A stretch of DNA of 64,000 nt from Phytohabitans aurantiacus. GTDB lineage: Bacteria; Actinomycetota; Actinomycetes; Mycobacteriales; Micromonosporaceae. The first letter of the stretch is position 1; every line of letters begins with the position of its first letter. The translations under genes and the position numbers were made by a program. The notes under the pieces are model-generated. The model saw nothing but the letters and a program-made list of their open reading frames with translations, did not search any database and was not told the DNA's origin. Of the stretch, positions 10,201 to 18,654 are shown one piece after another. The stretch lies in NCBI RefSeq assembly GCF_027923225.1, contig NZ_BSDI01000032.1:71122-135121 (forward strand), in the 5' to 3' direction.

Positions 10201-10346
10201 GCCTCCGCGACGCTCTCCATGACCGTCCGGGTCACGTCGCGGTGCAGCCCGTCCACGTGGTGTGGGGACGATCGCCACACGTCATCCGGCGTCGGCGCCC
10301 AGTTGAACCGGAGCGCCGTGAGCGCCATCCGCTCTGACTCGTCCAT
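7233..10346 (-). CDS. Double ATPase: AAA/STAND-type domain fused to HerA-like ATPase
   Basis: A 1037-residue protein with two P-loop modules. The first has Walker A GQRGAGKT (residues 64-71) and a Walker B-like VVAVDQID (about 240-247). The second is HerA/VirD4-like: GSGSGKTVLIRR (about 661), IVLDPNNDLARLG, Walker B LLVMDEAQ (about 908-914), and the late FATQAPK segment typical of HerA/FtsK translocases. An alpha-helical linker (about 400-640) separates them. HerA ATPases are hexameric DNA translocases used in DNA repair, conjugation and several anti-phage systems. The ATG at 10344-10346 overlaps the stop of the upstream winged-helix gene, so the two form a translationally coupled pair. The exact system is not recognised; defence or DNA-processing is an inference. 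Open frame upstream of 10346 overlaps the partner gene and is not used. Confidence 0.8.
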   Translation of the reverse strand: MDESERMALTALRFNWAPTPDDVWRSSPHHVDGLHRDVTRTVMESVAEARDSTESSPVGVVVLGQRGAGKTHLLGSVRERVQADGGYFFLVSVMEASAFWGSLALSMLDGFSREPAGDESQLRVFLRRLADRIDAPRAVRRAMTGESETPLSRPALDAVIDLLRKADRQVGTECQDTARALVLYASKSASHENIGYDFLCSNDEVEPGERARWGMRRSKRSAQEIVRDISRLLALTGPTVVAVDQIDVLVAQSAKSTAGDVREEWRTALLLEQIAGGLMQLRDTTRRTLSVVSCLPVTWEQIKTQVTDTVQDRFREAVHLADIPSAEIGRELIEKRFAAKFDEVGFTPPYPSWPVSPDAFKDARQFTPRELLRVVDSHMRACVATGEVREMVSLLQKPVEAAGPPRQDAVSQPTAAFEEYDTRFAVLIAEADPAPALDERSEDTVLPALLEAGLTAWIAERGDARDAYWNDPQPGGKPALHARLRRTFGDETEDEEHWAFRAIAAKHHISALNRIRNAVRAAGLTEGVTRRKLFLLRNPEYSQGARTQEVLRAFEKAGGRQLRFGDRDIAILLALQGMIKRYGYETLQPWFASRQPTREVEFLSAALTEAPAPIDVDVPEAGPKAPDHDERRITLGFDTDYASPVSVDLEALRRHTAIFAGSGSGKTVLIRRLVEECALRGVSAIVLDPNNDLARLGEAWPAPPEGWDATEIARAEEYLRTTEVVIWTPRRESGRPLAFRPLPDFAGILDDRDAFGAAVDAATASLAPRAKADGSTAKAAKSQAVLREALGYYARTGASDLGDFVDLLNDLPDGVSALDGAGKMAAEMAQLLKATMVNDPLFGGSGTPVDPGVLLTPSSGRRARVSVISLIGLPDDEQRQSFVNQLQLALFAWIKQHPAGDRPLGGLLVMDEAQTLAPSGAMTACTQSTLALASQARKYGLGLIFATQAPKGLHNRVTGNAATQLFGLLNHPTQIGAARELARAKGSDISDVGRLGTGQFYAAIEGAEFQKLQAPLCLSHHPKSPLTAEEIIERARA

Positions 10347-10981
10347 CAGACACCGATAGCGATGAGGTGCTTGTCCTGGTTGCCGATGCTGATTGCGGCC
10401 GCGCGCTCGGCGTCGGTGAGGACCTTCTGGTTGGACTCGGGCACCAGTCGCACGTCGGGCGCGCCGTGGAGGCGCATGAGGGCGTTGTCGACCTCGGCCC
10501 GGGGCAGGGAACCGAGCGACCGGCGGAGCTTGTCGAGGGTGATCCATTCGCCGGCGCGCGGTGCCAACTCGCCGTACGCCTTACGGATGCGCGCCTCGAG
10601 ATCGGGCTCGACGTCGACCTCGGCGGGCGTCGTGAAAAAGTCAGCGGCGGCCGTGCCGGACCGGTCGAGGAACTGCCCGACCTTCTCCAGCATGGCGTAG
10701 AGCGCGGCACCGGCCGAGCCCGCGCGTTGAGGAACGGGCTTTCCGAATTCGTCGATCGCGCGCCGCCAGCCTTTGTCGGTCAACTCGATGGAAACGGGGC
10801 CGCCCCTGCGCGCCTGCCGCACATTGATGAGTCCCGCTTTTTGGAGCGGATCGCGGTGCTCCTTCTTCTTCAGGGCGAGCCCGCGAACCTTTTCCAGGTG
10901 GGCGTTTGGGACTTCGCGGGCTTCGGCCATGAGGACCAACAATGCATACCGCTGTACCAATGTCAGGTCTATGTCCGACAT
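10346..10981 (-). CDS. Two-winged-helix protein, partner of the HerA-like ATPase
   Basis: A 211-residue protein with no family name I can assign. The first half (residues about 1-80) reads as a winged helix: VQRYALLVLMAEAREVP, a recognition-like GLINVRQARRGGP and ELTDKGWRRAI. The second half (about 125-200) has another winged-helix-like unit (GEWITLDKLRRSLGSLPRAE, then VRLVPESNQKVLT). The ATG at 10979-10981 was chosen for its GGAGG 9 bases upstream. It precedes the double ATPase with overlapping stop and start. A DNA-binding or loading role for the ATPase, or autoregulation, is plausible but inferred. Confidence 0.7.
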   Translation of the reverse strand: MSDIDLTLVQRYALLVLMAEAREVPNAHLEKVRGLALKKKEHRDPLQKAGLINVRQARRGGPVSIELTDKGWRRAIDEFGKPVPQRAGSAGAALYAMLEKVGQFLDRSGTAAADFFTTPAEVDVEPDLEARIRKAYGELAPRAGEWITLDKLRRSLGSLPRAEVDNALMRLHGAPDVRLVPESNQKVLTDAERAAAISIGNQDKHLIAIGV

Positions 10982-11237
10982 GCCGGCGCTCCTCCGCTTG
11001 GCTGTGCGACGGGCCTGATTCTGCCGACGCCGACGGTGATGTCGCAAGGTCCACTGTGGGATTTCATATATCTGACAGCGGCCCCGCTCGCGGATCTTAT
11101 TACGCCCAGCAAGAACGCGATATTAGTACGCGTGTCCACGTACTCGAAAAGGGGATCTTGAAATGGGGTATTGCCCACGATCAAGGTTACGTGCACGATT
11201 GCGACCGGCTATGCGGGCCGGAGTGGAGGTGACGCCC
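10982..11237. promoter_or_regulatory. Divergent promoter region with an imperfect inverted repeat
   Basis: This 256-base gap separates the minus-strand ATPase pair from the plus-strand Trypco1/protease pair and is visibly more AT-rich than its surroundings (tttcatatatctgac, gatattagtac). An imperfect inverted repeat with arms agtacg/cgtact lies at 11125-11144 and could be an operator. No exact -35/-10 pair stands out. Confidence 0.45.
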
Positions 11238-11540
11238 ATGTCATCCGAGATCGTCCGCTACCGGGTCGACGGCGAAACGGTGGCCCAGTTCGAGATCGAG
11301 CCAGCCCCGGGATTTCACCCTGCCGGGCCCAGTGACGTGGCGGGCAAGGTCTGGGAAGCGGCGGGTCCGGCGGTCGAGGCGGCGATGGCGGTGATGGACC
11401 GGGTCCGGCAGATGAGCCCCGACGCCGTCGAGATCACGTTCGGGGTCAAGGTGACCGGCACGGTCGACTGGCTCGTGGCGAAGGCGGCGAGCGAGGGCAA
11501 CTTCCAGATCACACTTTCGTGGCAGCCCGGGGCGCGGTGA
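11238..11540 (+). CDS. Trypsin-co-occurring domain (Trypco1, CU044_2847-type) protein
   Basis: A 100-residue protein. The sequence (YRVDGETVAQFEIEP, a helix with AAMAVMDRVRQ, SPDAVEITFGVKVTG, DWLVAKAASEGNFQITLSW) fits the small beta-rich domain found next to trypsin-like proteases in actinobacterial conflict systems. The ATG at 11238 has GGAGGT 7-8 bases upstream. It ends 7 bases before the trypsin-STAND-WD40 gene, so the two are probably one operon. The domain's biochemical role is unknown; a regulator or target of the protease is the usual proposal. Confidence 0.8.
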   Translation: MSSEIVRYRVDGETVAQFEIEPAPGFHPAGPSDVAGKVWEAAGPAVEAAMAVMDRVRQMSPDAVEITFGVKVTGTVDWLVAKAASEGNFQITLSWQPGAR

Positions 11541-11547
11541 CGTCGCG

Positions 11548-14500
11548 GTGACCAAGCCACCGCCCGATCCCTGGACCGTCGCCATCCACGCGACGGCCGC
11601 CGACCATCACCCGATCGGTGCCGGCGTCGTGATCGACGACAAGCTCGTGCTGACCTGTGAGCACGTGGTGTTCAAGGACGGTGGGCTCCTCGACGAGATC
11701 TGGATCGCGTTTCCGAAGGCGTCCACGGTCTCGTGGAGCAACCGCCGGCGGGTGAGCCGGTGCCTCCACAACGGGCGCCCCGAGCACAACCTCGACGTCG
11801 TGCTCCTGGAGCTCGCGGAACCGGTACCGGGCGGTGTCACGCCCGCGCGGCTGCGCTGCGTCAGCCCCGACGACCTCGCCGCCGGAGCATGGTGGACGTT
11901 CGGCTTCCCGAACGGCGCGGAATCCGGCAGTTCGGCCCGGGGCACCGTGGGTGACCCGCTCGCGCAGGGGCTGATCCATCTCGAACGCGACTCCAAGTCG
12001 GTCCTCGCGCCCGGCTTCAGTGGAAGTCCACTGTGGTCTGCCGAGTACGAGGCGGTCGTCGGGCTGGTCGTGGCGGCGGAGAAAACCGGTCCCACGGCCG
12101 GCAATGGCCACGCGCTGGCACTGTCTCATGTAGAGAATCACATGCCCGACATGAAGCTCTCCACATTGGCCGGTTGGCGTGCCGAAGACGCCGACGACAC
12201 GGCGCTTTCGGCGTGGGGCTGGATGCTCTCGACCGACCAGGAGGCGGGGCGGCACTGGCTCCCGCGCGCCCGTGGCGTGGCCAGCGACACCGAGCGGGGG
12301 CACCGGTTCCGTGGGCGGGCAGCCGCTCTGCGCCGCCTCGTGGAGTGGCTCGACCTGGCCGCGCCCGACGGGCGGCCGATGGTGGTCACCGGTTCGCCCG
12401 GGGTCGGCAAGTCGGCGGTACTCGGCCGCATCGTCACCACGGCCGACCGCCGCATCAGCGAGTCCCTGGCCCCGGACGACGACGCCGTACGGGCCACAGT
12501 CGGATCGGTGGCCTGTGCGGTACACGCCAAGGGGAAGACCGCGAGCGAGGTGGCCGCCGAGATAGCGCGCGCCGCGTCCGTCAGCATTCCCGTCACGCCG
12601 GCCGACCTGGCACCCATCCTGCGGGAGCGGCTGGCCCGCCGGCCCGAACGGTTCAATGTGGTCATCGACGCCCTCGACGAAGCCGCCACGACGTCCGAGG
12701 CGCGCCAACTCGTCCATGACGTGGTCCTGCCGGTCGCCCGGGGATGCGCTCGTTTCGGCGTGCAGGTGGTGGTGGGCACCCGGCGGGCCGACGACGCGGG
12801 TGACCTGTTGACCCAGTTCGGATCGGCGATCGAGCTGGTCGACCTGGACGACGTGCGGTACTTCACCGAGGCCGATCTCGCCGACTACGCCCTGGCGACC
12901 CTTCGCGGCGTCGGTGCGGGCGAGCCACTCAGCCCGTACTCGGAAGACGAGATCGCGGGGCCGGTGGCCCGGCGGATAGCGATGCTGGCCGAGGGGAACT
13001 TCCTCGTTGCCGGTCTTGTCGCCCGGGCACGGGCGCTGCGGGACACGGCGCCGGTCGATCCCGACCAGGTCTCGTTCGCGGCGACCGTTGGCGCCGCGCT
13101 CGACTCGTACGTCGCGGGGCTTCCCGACGCCGGCACGACGAGCCCGCGCCTGGCGCTGACGGCGCTCGCCTTCGCCGAGACGCCCGGCCTGCCGCTGCCG
13201 CTGTGGCGGGCCGCCGTGGCCACCCTCGGCGGCAGCGCGACCGAGGACGAGCTGGCGGTGTTCGCCCAGCGTTCGGCGGCGAACTTCCTGGTCGAGACCG
13301 GCAGCCCCACCGCACCCGTCTACCGCCTGTTTCACCAGGCGCTCAACGAGGCGCTGCTCGGCGCCCGGGCCAAGGTCTCGCCGCGGCGGGTGGACGAGCG
13401 GGAGCTGCTCTTCGCCTGGGTGCGCTGCGGTCACCGCGCGGGCTGGGCGGAGGCGCCCGAGTACCTGTTGCGCTCGCTACCGCAGCACGCCGCCCGCGCA
13501 CGCGAGATCGACACGCTGCTGAACGACCACGAGTACCTGCTCCACGCCAACCTGGAGCGACTGCTGCCGGCGGCCGAGGACGCCGCGACCGGCGTGGGCC
13601 GGGCGCGGGCGCAGCTGCTGCAGCGTACGCCGAGCGCCGTCACCGCCGACGCCGCCGAACGGGCCGCTCTGTTCTCCGTCGTCGATCGCCTCGACGGGCT
13701 CGGCAGCATGCTCGAACCGAGCCCCGACGCGCCTTACTTCGCGCGCTGGGCCCGCACGCCCGCCCGCCTGGAACGCACCGTCCTCGAAGGACACTCGGAC
13801 GCGGTCTGCGACGTCTGCGCGGTGCCGGCCGACGGGCGCAGCTTCCTGGCATCGGCCGGCGAGGACGGCACCGTGCGGCTCTGGGATCCGCTCACCAGCC
13901 AGACCGAACGCGTTCTCGACTGTCACGACGACTGCATTCGAGGCGTGTACGCGGTCGGAGACGGCAACCGCACGCTGCTCGCCACCGCTGGGCACGACTC
14001 GACCATCGGGCTCTGGGACCCGCGTACGGGCGCGCACGTGCGCACACTGCACGGGCACGGTGACTGGGTGCGCAACCTCTGCGCCGTGCCGATGGCAAGC
14101 GGGCGGAGCCTGCTCGCGTCCGCCAGCGACGACCGGACCGTCCGGCTCTGGGATCCGGCCACCGGCGCGCTCCTCCACGTGCTCCGCGGCCACGCGGGAT
14201 GGGTCACGGCCGTCACGCATGTGGCGGCGGGTCCACATGGGATGGTCGCCTCGACGGGTTTCGACGGCACGATCCGCCTGTGGGATCCGGAGAGCGGGCA
14301 GGCCCTCGCGACGCTCACCGGGCACGACGGCTGGGTCACCACCCTCTGCGAAGTGGGCACCCCACGCGGTGCTCTGCTCGCCTCGGCCGGCTACGACGGC
14401 ACGGTCCGGCTCTGGGATCCGGTCTCCGGCACACAGCAATGGCGGATCGACGTCGGCGCCGGCCCACTCACAGACGTGTGCGCGCTGCAGAGCGATGGGC

Positions 14501-15642
14501 GGGTCCTGCTCTGCTCGACCGGAGAAGACGGCGTGATCCGGATCTGGGACACCGCGACCGGCGAGCCGCTGCCCGAGCTTCGCGGTCACGTCAACTGGAT
14601 CCGCGCGATCTGCGCCTTGCCGGTCGGCGGTCGCCAGCGCCTGGCCACCGCCGGTGACGACGGCACGGTACGACTGTGGGATCCGCTGACCGGGCTGCTG
14701 CCGGAGCAGGTGATGGATACCGGTCACCTAGGCCCGATCGCCGCGGTGTGCGCCGCGCCGTCCGCCGCCGGTGACGCGGTGGCCTCGGCGGGCAGCGACG
14801 GGGCCGTCCGACTCTGGGACCCGCGCACCGGTGCCGCCCGCGCCGAGTTGCGCGCGCACGTCGCGGCCAGCACCGACGTGTGCTCCGTCGTCGACGAGGG
14901 TCGCTATCTGCTGGTCGCGGCCAGCGAAAACCCCGCCGTGGCGATGTGGGACCTGGACGCGGACGACTTCATGTACACGCTCGAAGGGCACCACGAGCGG
15001 GTCAACGCCGTCTGCGCGCTGGATGTCGACGGCCGCCCGCTCCTGGCATCGGCGGCCGACGACGAGACGATCCGCGTCTGGGAACCGGGCTCCGGTGTCG
15101 TGCGCGACGTGCTCCTCGGGCACCGCAACTGGGTGACCGCCCTGGCCGCGGTGACGGTGCGCGGTCGCCAGATGCTGGCTTCGGCCGACAAGAACGGCAT
15201 CGTGCGGCTGTGGGACCACGACGGCGGGTGCGCCTGGGAGAACCACGGCCACCACGACGCGGTAAACGCCCTCTGCGCCGTCACCAGCAACGACCGCGAG
15301 GTGCTGGTCTCCGCCGGCGCGGACTGCGTGATCCGGCTCTGGGACCCGGACGGTGGGCGGCCGCTGCCGGGCTTTACCGGTCACAGCGGCCCGGTGACCG
15401 GCGCCTGCCCGGTGCCATACGGTGGCCGGCAACTCCTGGCGTCCACCAGCCTCGACCGCACCGTGCGGCTCTGGGACCCGGCCACGGGCAGGGCACTCCG
15501 GTCGATACCGGTGCATCACCGGGCGCTCGCTTGCCGGTACGTCGATGGGACGCTGATCCTGGGACTCGACCGCGGCCTGCTGGCGCTCGCGCTCCCTGGA
15601 CGATCTGCCCCAGAGGGAGATCTGGTCCAAACCAGGATTTGA
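11548..15642 (+). CDS. Trypsin-like protease - STAND NTPase - WD40 repeat protein
   Basis: A 1364-residue three-module protein. (1) Trypsin-like domain, residues about 10-195, with a visible triad: His39 (TCEHVV), Asp83 (NLDVVLLEL) and Ser158 (GFSGSP). (2) STAND/NACHT-like NTPase, Walker A GSPGVGKS (282-289) and Walker B VVIDALDE (371-378), then a helical region to about 735. (3) Thirteen well-formed WD40 repeats and one degenerate repeat from about 740, most closing with (V/I)RLWDP, enough for two seven-bladed propellers. The architecture is that of NLR-like sensors: the propellers would sense a ligand, the NTPase oligomerise, and the protease act as effector. GTG start at 11548. No signal peptide is seen, so it is probably cytoplasmic. 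The trigger and the protease substrate are unknown. Confidence 0.88.
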   Translation: MTKPPPDPWTVAIHATAADHHPIGAGVVIDDKLVLTCEHVVFKDGGLLDEIWIAFPKASTVSWSNRRRVSRCLHNGRPEHNLDVVLLELAEPVPGGVTPARLRCVSPDDLAAGAWWTFGFPNGAESGSSARGTVGDPLAQGLIHLERDSKSVLAPGFSGSPLWSAEYEAVVGLVVAAEKTGPTAGNGHALALSHVENHMPDMKLSTLAGWRAEDADDTALSAWGWMLSTDQEAGRHWLPRARGVASDTERGHRFRGRAAALRRLVEWLDLAAPDGRPMVVTGSPGVGKSAVLGRIVTTADRRISESLAPDDDAVRATVGSVACAVHAKGKTASEVAAEIARAASVSIPVTPADLAPILRERLARRPERFNVVIDALDEAATTSEARQLVHDVVLPVARGCARFGVQVVVGTRRADDAGDLLTQFGSAIELVDLDDVRYFTEADLADYALATLRGVGAGEPLSPYSEDEIAGPVARRIAMLAEGNFLVAGLVARARALRDTAPVDPDQVSFAATVGAALDSYVAGLPDAGTTSPRLALTALAFAETPGLPLPLWRAAVATLGGSATEDELAVFAQRSAANFLVETGSPTAPVYRLFHQALNEALLGARAKVSPRRVDERELLFAWVRCGHRAGWAEAPEYLLRSLPQHAARAREIDTLLNDHEYLLHANLERLLPAAEDAATGVGRARAQLLQRTPSAVTADAAERAALFSVVDRLDGLGSMLEPSPDAPYFARWARTPARLERTVLEGHSDAVCDVCAVPADGRSFLASAGEDGTVRLWDPLTSQTERVLDCHDDCIRGVYAVGDGNRTLLATAGHDSTIGLWDPRTGAHVRTLHGHGDWVRNLCAVPMASGRSLLASASDDRTVRLWDPATGALLHVLRGHAGWVTAVTHVAAGPHGMVASTGFDGTIRLWDPESGQALATLTGHDGWVTTLCEVGTPRGALLASAGYDGTVRLWDPVSGTQQWRIDVGAGPLTDVCALQSDGRVLLCSTGEDGVIRIWDTATGEPLPELRGHVNWIRAICALPVGGRQRLATAGDDGTVRLWDPLTGLLPEQVMDTGHLGPIAAVCAAPSAAGDAVASAGSDGAVRLWDPRTGAARAELRAHVAASTDVCSVVDEGRYLLVAASENPAVAMWDLDADDFMYTLEGHHERVNAVCALDVDGRPLLASAADDETIRVWEPGSGVVRDVLLGHRNWVTALAAVTVRGRQMLASADKNGIVRLWDHDGGCAWENHGHHDAVNALCAVTSNDREVLVSAGADCVIRLWDPDGGRPLPGFTGHSGPVTGACPVPYGGRQLLASTSLDRTVRLWDPATGRALRSIPVHHRALACRYVDGTLILGLDRGLLALALPGRSAPEGDLVQTRI

Positions 15643-15883
15643 GCTGCCGCGATGCCCGTCGTGCCTCAGACCGTCGCTCCCGCGGCCTCACCCTCCGCGT
15701 CCAGTCACGCTCAAGATCCGTCAAGGCCCATCGCCGCGCGCGGCCACCGCAAGCGGCTGAGACGAAAGGCCCGCTGGGGGCCCACGGCCTCCGACGCAGG
15801 ATGCCATGGGGGCGCGTGCGCGGCCTCCGACGAAAGAGCCCGTGGGGGCGTGCGCGGCCTTCGCGATCAAGGGCAGTTGCATG

Positions 15884-15940
15884 GATCAAGGGCAAATGCA
15901 CGCGGAAATGCGATCCAACCGCGTGCGTTCGCCCTTGATC
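15884..15940. repeat. Family B palindromic repeat (copy B1)
   Basis: An imperfect 57-bp inverted repeat with ends gatcaagggca and cgcccttgatc, in reverse orientation relative to B2. A shorter gatcaagggcagttgcatg unit precedes it at 15865. It lies in the 517-base gap between the convergent WD40 and lipoprotein genes. In the rest of that gap (15643-15864 and 15941-16159) I see only G+C-rich low-complexity sequence with near-repeats of cctccgacg/gtgggggcg and no credible gene. Confidence 0.85.
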
Positions 15941-16159
15941 GGCGCGCCCGGCGTGGCGACACGCCGTCACGGGGCGGGCGGCGGCGGCCGAGGGGAGGAC
16001 GGGCGCGGGCTGGGTTGCCACCTCTTTCACCCACCTGCGGGTGGCCTGCAGCGCCAGGGCTTCTTGATCGGCGGGTTGTGTGGCGGCGGAGGGTGAGGCC
16101 GCGGGAGCAACGGCATGGACCGCCGCGGACGTCGCGGTAGCTCGGAATCTCTTGGGCTT

Positions 16160-16936
16160 TTAGGCGGTGTTGACCGTGATGTTGCCGCTGTCGGTGCTCA
16201 GGTCCAGTAGGTGCTTGCCGTCGGCAAGGTCTGGCACCTCGATGTTGGTGCGTCCGGAGTCGGTGCGCGCATCGACCTGGTAGCTGTCCGACGGCACGCG
16301 TACCCGGATGTTGCCGCTGTCGGCCTGGGCCGTGACCGCGCCGGGCGCGATGAGCTCGAGCCCGATGTTGCCGGAGTCGGCGCGCGCGGTGTTCTGCGGG
16401 CCGCCCAGCCGGTCGGCGTCGATGTTGCCGGAGCCGGTCTTCAGGTCGACACCGCCCGTCGCGCCCCTCACGATCACGTTGCCCGAGTCGGTCTGGGCGG
16501 TCACCTTGCCGGTCGCGTCGGTCACCGTGATGTTGCCCGAGTCGATTGTCATGTCCACGGTGGACACCCCGGACAGGTTGACATTGCCGGAGTCGCCGCC
16601 GCCCCGCACCGCCACGCCCTTCGGAGCCGTCACCTCGAAGGTGACCGAGCACCAGTTCCCGCAGTCGGTGGCGAGCACCAGCGTCGTGCCCTCGATCTTG
16701 TACAGAGTGTCGGGCTCGTTGGAGCGGTATCGCACCATGCGGCGGATCTCCACCTGCTTGGTGTCGCCGGTCTTCACCGTGAGGTCGCCGCTGCCCGGCT
16801 CGACGCGGATCTCCGTGATCGCGACGTTTTCGGTGTCGTTGAACTCGAGTCGGGTGTAGGCCACCTCGCCGCAGGCGGCGAGCGTGGCGACCAGAGCCGC
16901 ACCCAGGACGGCGGCGGGCAGCACGCGGGAAACCAT
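16160..16936 (-). CDS. DUF4097-type lipoprotein with DSGN beta repeats
   Basis: A 258-residue predicted lipoprotein. The N-terminus (MVSRVLPAAVLGAALVATLA) ends in a lipobox LAAC, so the protein should be anchored outside the membrane. From about residue 100 the chain repeats (D/G)SGN(I/V)xVxx at least seven times with 17-21 residue spacing, then DSGR, as expected for the beta-helix/solenoid of DUF4097 proteins. Their function is unknown; some belong to envelope-stress regulons. The ATG at 16934-16936 begins just before the hydrophobic segment; a more upstream start would put 11 extra residues before it. It is divergent from recO. Confidence 0.8.
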   Translation of the reverse strand: MVSRVLPAAVLGAALVATLAACGEVAYTRLEFNDTENVAITEIRVEPGSGDLTVKTGDTKQVEIRRMVRYRSNEPDTLYKIEGTTLVLATDCGNWCSVTFEVTAPKGVAVRGGGDSGNVNLSGVSTVDMTIDSGNITVTDATGKVTAQTDSGNVIVRGATGGVDLKTGSGNIDADRLGGPQNTARADSGNIGLELIAPGAVTAQADSGNIRVRVPSDSYQVDARTDSGRTNIEVPDLADGKHLLDLSTDSGNITVNTA

Positions 16937-17022
16937 GACTGGACCGTATGCCGCCGGCCCGGAGGCCACATCAGGATCAGTACCCGATAAGACCCTGAGA
17001 TTTATCGGTGCAGAATGGTTCC

Positions 17023-17769
17023 GTGCCTGGATATAGCAAGCCGCTCTACCGCGACGACGCGGTGGTGCTGCGCGTGCAGAAGCTGGGCGAGTCGGACCGG
17101 ATCATCACGCTGCTGACCCGCCGGCACGGCCGCATCCGGGCGGTGGCGCGAGGCGTACGGCGGACCACGTCGCGGTTCGGTGGCCGGCTGGAGCCGTTCG
17201 GGCATGTCGACCTGCAGCTCGCCGAGGGCACGGGGCTGCACACCGTGCGGCAGGTCGAGGGCATCGAGCTGTACGCGAAACGGTTCCTCGACGACTACCC
17301 CCGGTACACGACGGCCAGCGCGATCGCCGAGACGGCCGAGCGGCTCACCCCGGTGGAGTCCGAGCCGACGCTGCGCCTGTTCCTGCTGACCCTGGGCGCC
17401 CTGCGTGCGCTCGCCGAGGGCGCGCACGCCAACACGCTGATCCTCGACGCGTACCTGCTGCGCGGCATGGGGCTCGCCGGCTGGGCGCCCGCGCTGGCCG
17501 AGTGCGCGGTCTGCGGCACCGCCGGGCGGCACGGCGCGTTCTCGGTACCCGCCGGCGGGTCCGTCTGCCCCGACTGCCGGCCGCCGGGAGCGGCGCACCC
17601 CGCACCCGCCACGATCGACCTCATGTCCGCGCTCGCGACCGGCAACTGGCGGATAGCCGACGGTACCGAAAACGCGACCCGCCGGGAGTGCAGTGGCCTG
17701 GTCGCGGCGCATTTGCAGTGGCACCTGGAGCGCGGGTTACGCTCGCTGCCGCTCGTTGATAGGGGTTGA
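17023..17769 (+). CDS. recO: DNA repair protein RecO
   Basis: RecO of about 248 residues, the mediator that helps load RecA onto SSB-coated gaps in the RecFOR pathway. An N-terminal OB fold ([20 protein letters not shown] through [15 protein letters not shown]) and a C-terminal zinc-binding region with Cys pairs (CAVCGT and CPDC, residues about 160-190) are visible. GTG at 17023 was chosen because homologues usually begin a few residues before the conserved PLYRD; a GTG at 17008 would add five residues. The stop overlaps the beginning of the uppS region, so the two are coupled. Confidence 0.93.
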   Translation: MPGYSKPLYRDDAVVLRVQKLGESDRIITLLTRRHGRIRAVARGVRRTTSRFGGRLEPFGHVDLQLAEGTGLHTVRQVEGIELYAKRFLDDYPRYTTASAIAETAERLTPVESEPTLRLFLLTLGALRALAEGAHANTLILDAYLLRGMGLAGWAPALAECAVCGTAGRHGAFSVPAGGSVCPDCRPPGAAHPAPATIDLMSALATGNWRIADGTENATRRECSGLVAAHLQWHLERGLRSLPLVDRG

Positions 17770-17771
17770 CC

Positions 17772-18590
17772 TTGATCCGTTCCCGTTCCCGTTCGCTCCG
17801 CCGGGAGCCCGTCTCGCCCACGCCGCACCCGTCGGGTGCCCGCCCGCCGGCACTGCCGAAAGACAGCCTGCCGCGGCACGTGGCGATGGTCATGGACGGC
17901 AACGGCCGATGGGCCAAGGACCGCGGTCTACCCCGGACAAAAGGGCACGAGCAGGGCGAATACTCGCTCTTCGACGCCATCGAGGGCGCCATCGAGCTGG
18001 GCATCCCGTACCTGTCGGCGTACGCGTTCTCGACCGAGAACTGGCGGCGCTCGCCCGACGAGGTGCGCTTCCTGATGGGCTTCAACCGCGACGTCATCCG
18101 CCGGCGCCGCGACCAACTGGTCGACCTGGGCGTACGGGTCGTGTGGTCGGGCCGGCCCGGGCGACTCTGGAAGAGCGTGATCTCCGAGCTGGTGACCGCC
18201 GAGGAGATGTCGCGGCAAAATTCGACGCTGACCCTGCAGTTCTGTGTCAACTACGGCGGCCAGGCCGAGATCGCCGACGCGGCGGCCGCCATCGCGCGGG
18301 ACGTGGCAGCGGGCAAGGTCGACCCTGACAAGGTCAACGAGAAGATGATGGCGCGCTACCTGTACCACCCTGAGGTGCCCGAGGTGGACCTCTTCCTGAG
18401 GCCGTCGGGGGAGCAGCGTACGTCGAACTTCCTGCTCTGGCAGAGCGCGTACGCCGAGATGGTCTTCCTCGACACGCTCTGGCCCGACTTCGACCGCCGC
18501 CACCTGTGGTACGCCTGCGAGCTGTACGCCCAACGCGACCGCCGCTTCGGCGGCGCCCTCCCCAACCCCGTAGCCCCACCAGCGCCCTAA
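17772..18590 (+). CDS. uppS: Isoprenyl transferase (undecaprenyl diphosphate synthase type)
   Basis: A cis-prenyltransferase of 272 residues that extends isoprenyl diphosphate with IPP to make the lipid carrier for peptidoglycan precursors. The catalytic MDGNGRWAK (about residues 41-49) and the late signature [20 protein letters not shown] are intact. TTG at 17772 is preferred, with AGGGG 6 bases upstream; a TTG at 17766, inside the recO stop, is the alternative. Product chain length cannot be read directly. It follows recO without a gap, the usual actinobacterial order. Confidence 0.93.
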   Translation: MIRSRSRSLRREPVSPTPHPSGARPPALPKDSLPRHVAMVMDGNGRWAKDRGLPRTKGHEQGEYSLFDAIEGAIELGIPYLSAYAFSTENWRRSPDEVRFLMGFNRDVIRRRRDQLVDLGVRVVWSGRPGRLWKSVISELVTAEEMSRQNSTLTLQFCVNYGGQAEIADAAAAIARDVAAGKVDPDKVNEKMMARYLYHPEVPEVDLFLRPSGEQRTSNFLLWQSAYAEMVFLDTLWPDFDRRHLWYACELYAQRDRRFGGALPNPVAPPAP

Positions 18591-18654
18591 CCCACCGTGT
18601 GCCGCGCGGTGCGCGACACGCGCTGTTGCGGCCGCAGGCCGCCGTCTTGTCGCC

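Noticed and set aside
10347..10547. An extra 67 N-terminal residues on the double ATPase
   Set aside because: The extension is the shadow of the overlapping winged-helix gene and is Arg/Pro-rich; the ATG at 10344-10346 overlapping the upstream stop is the natural start.
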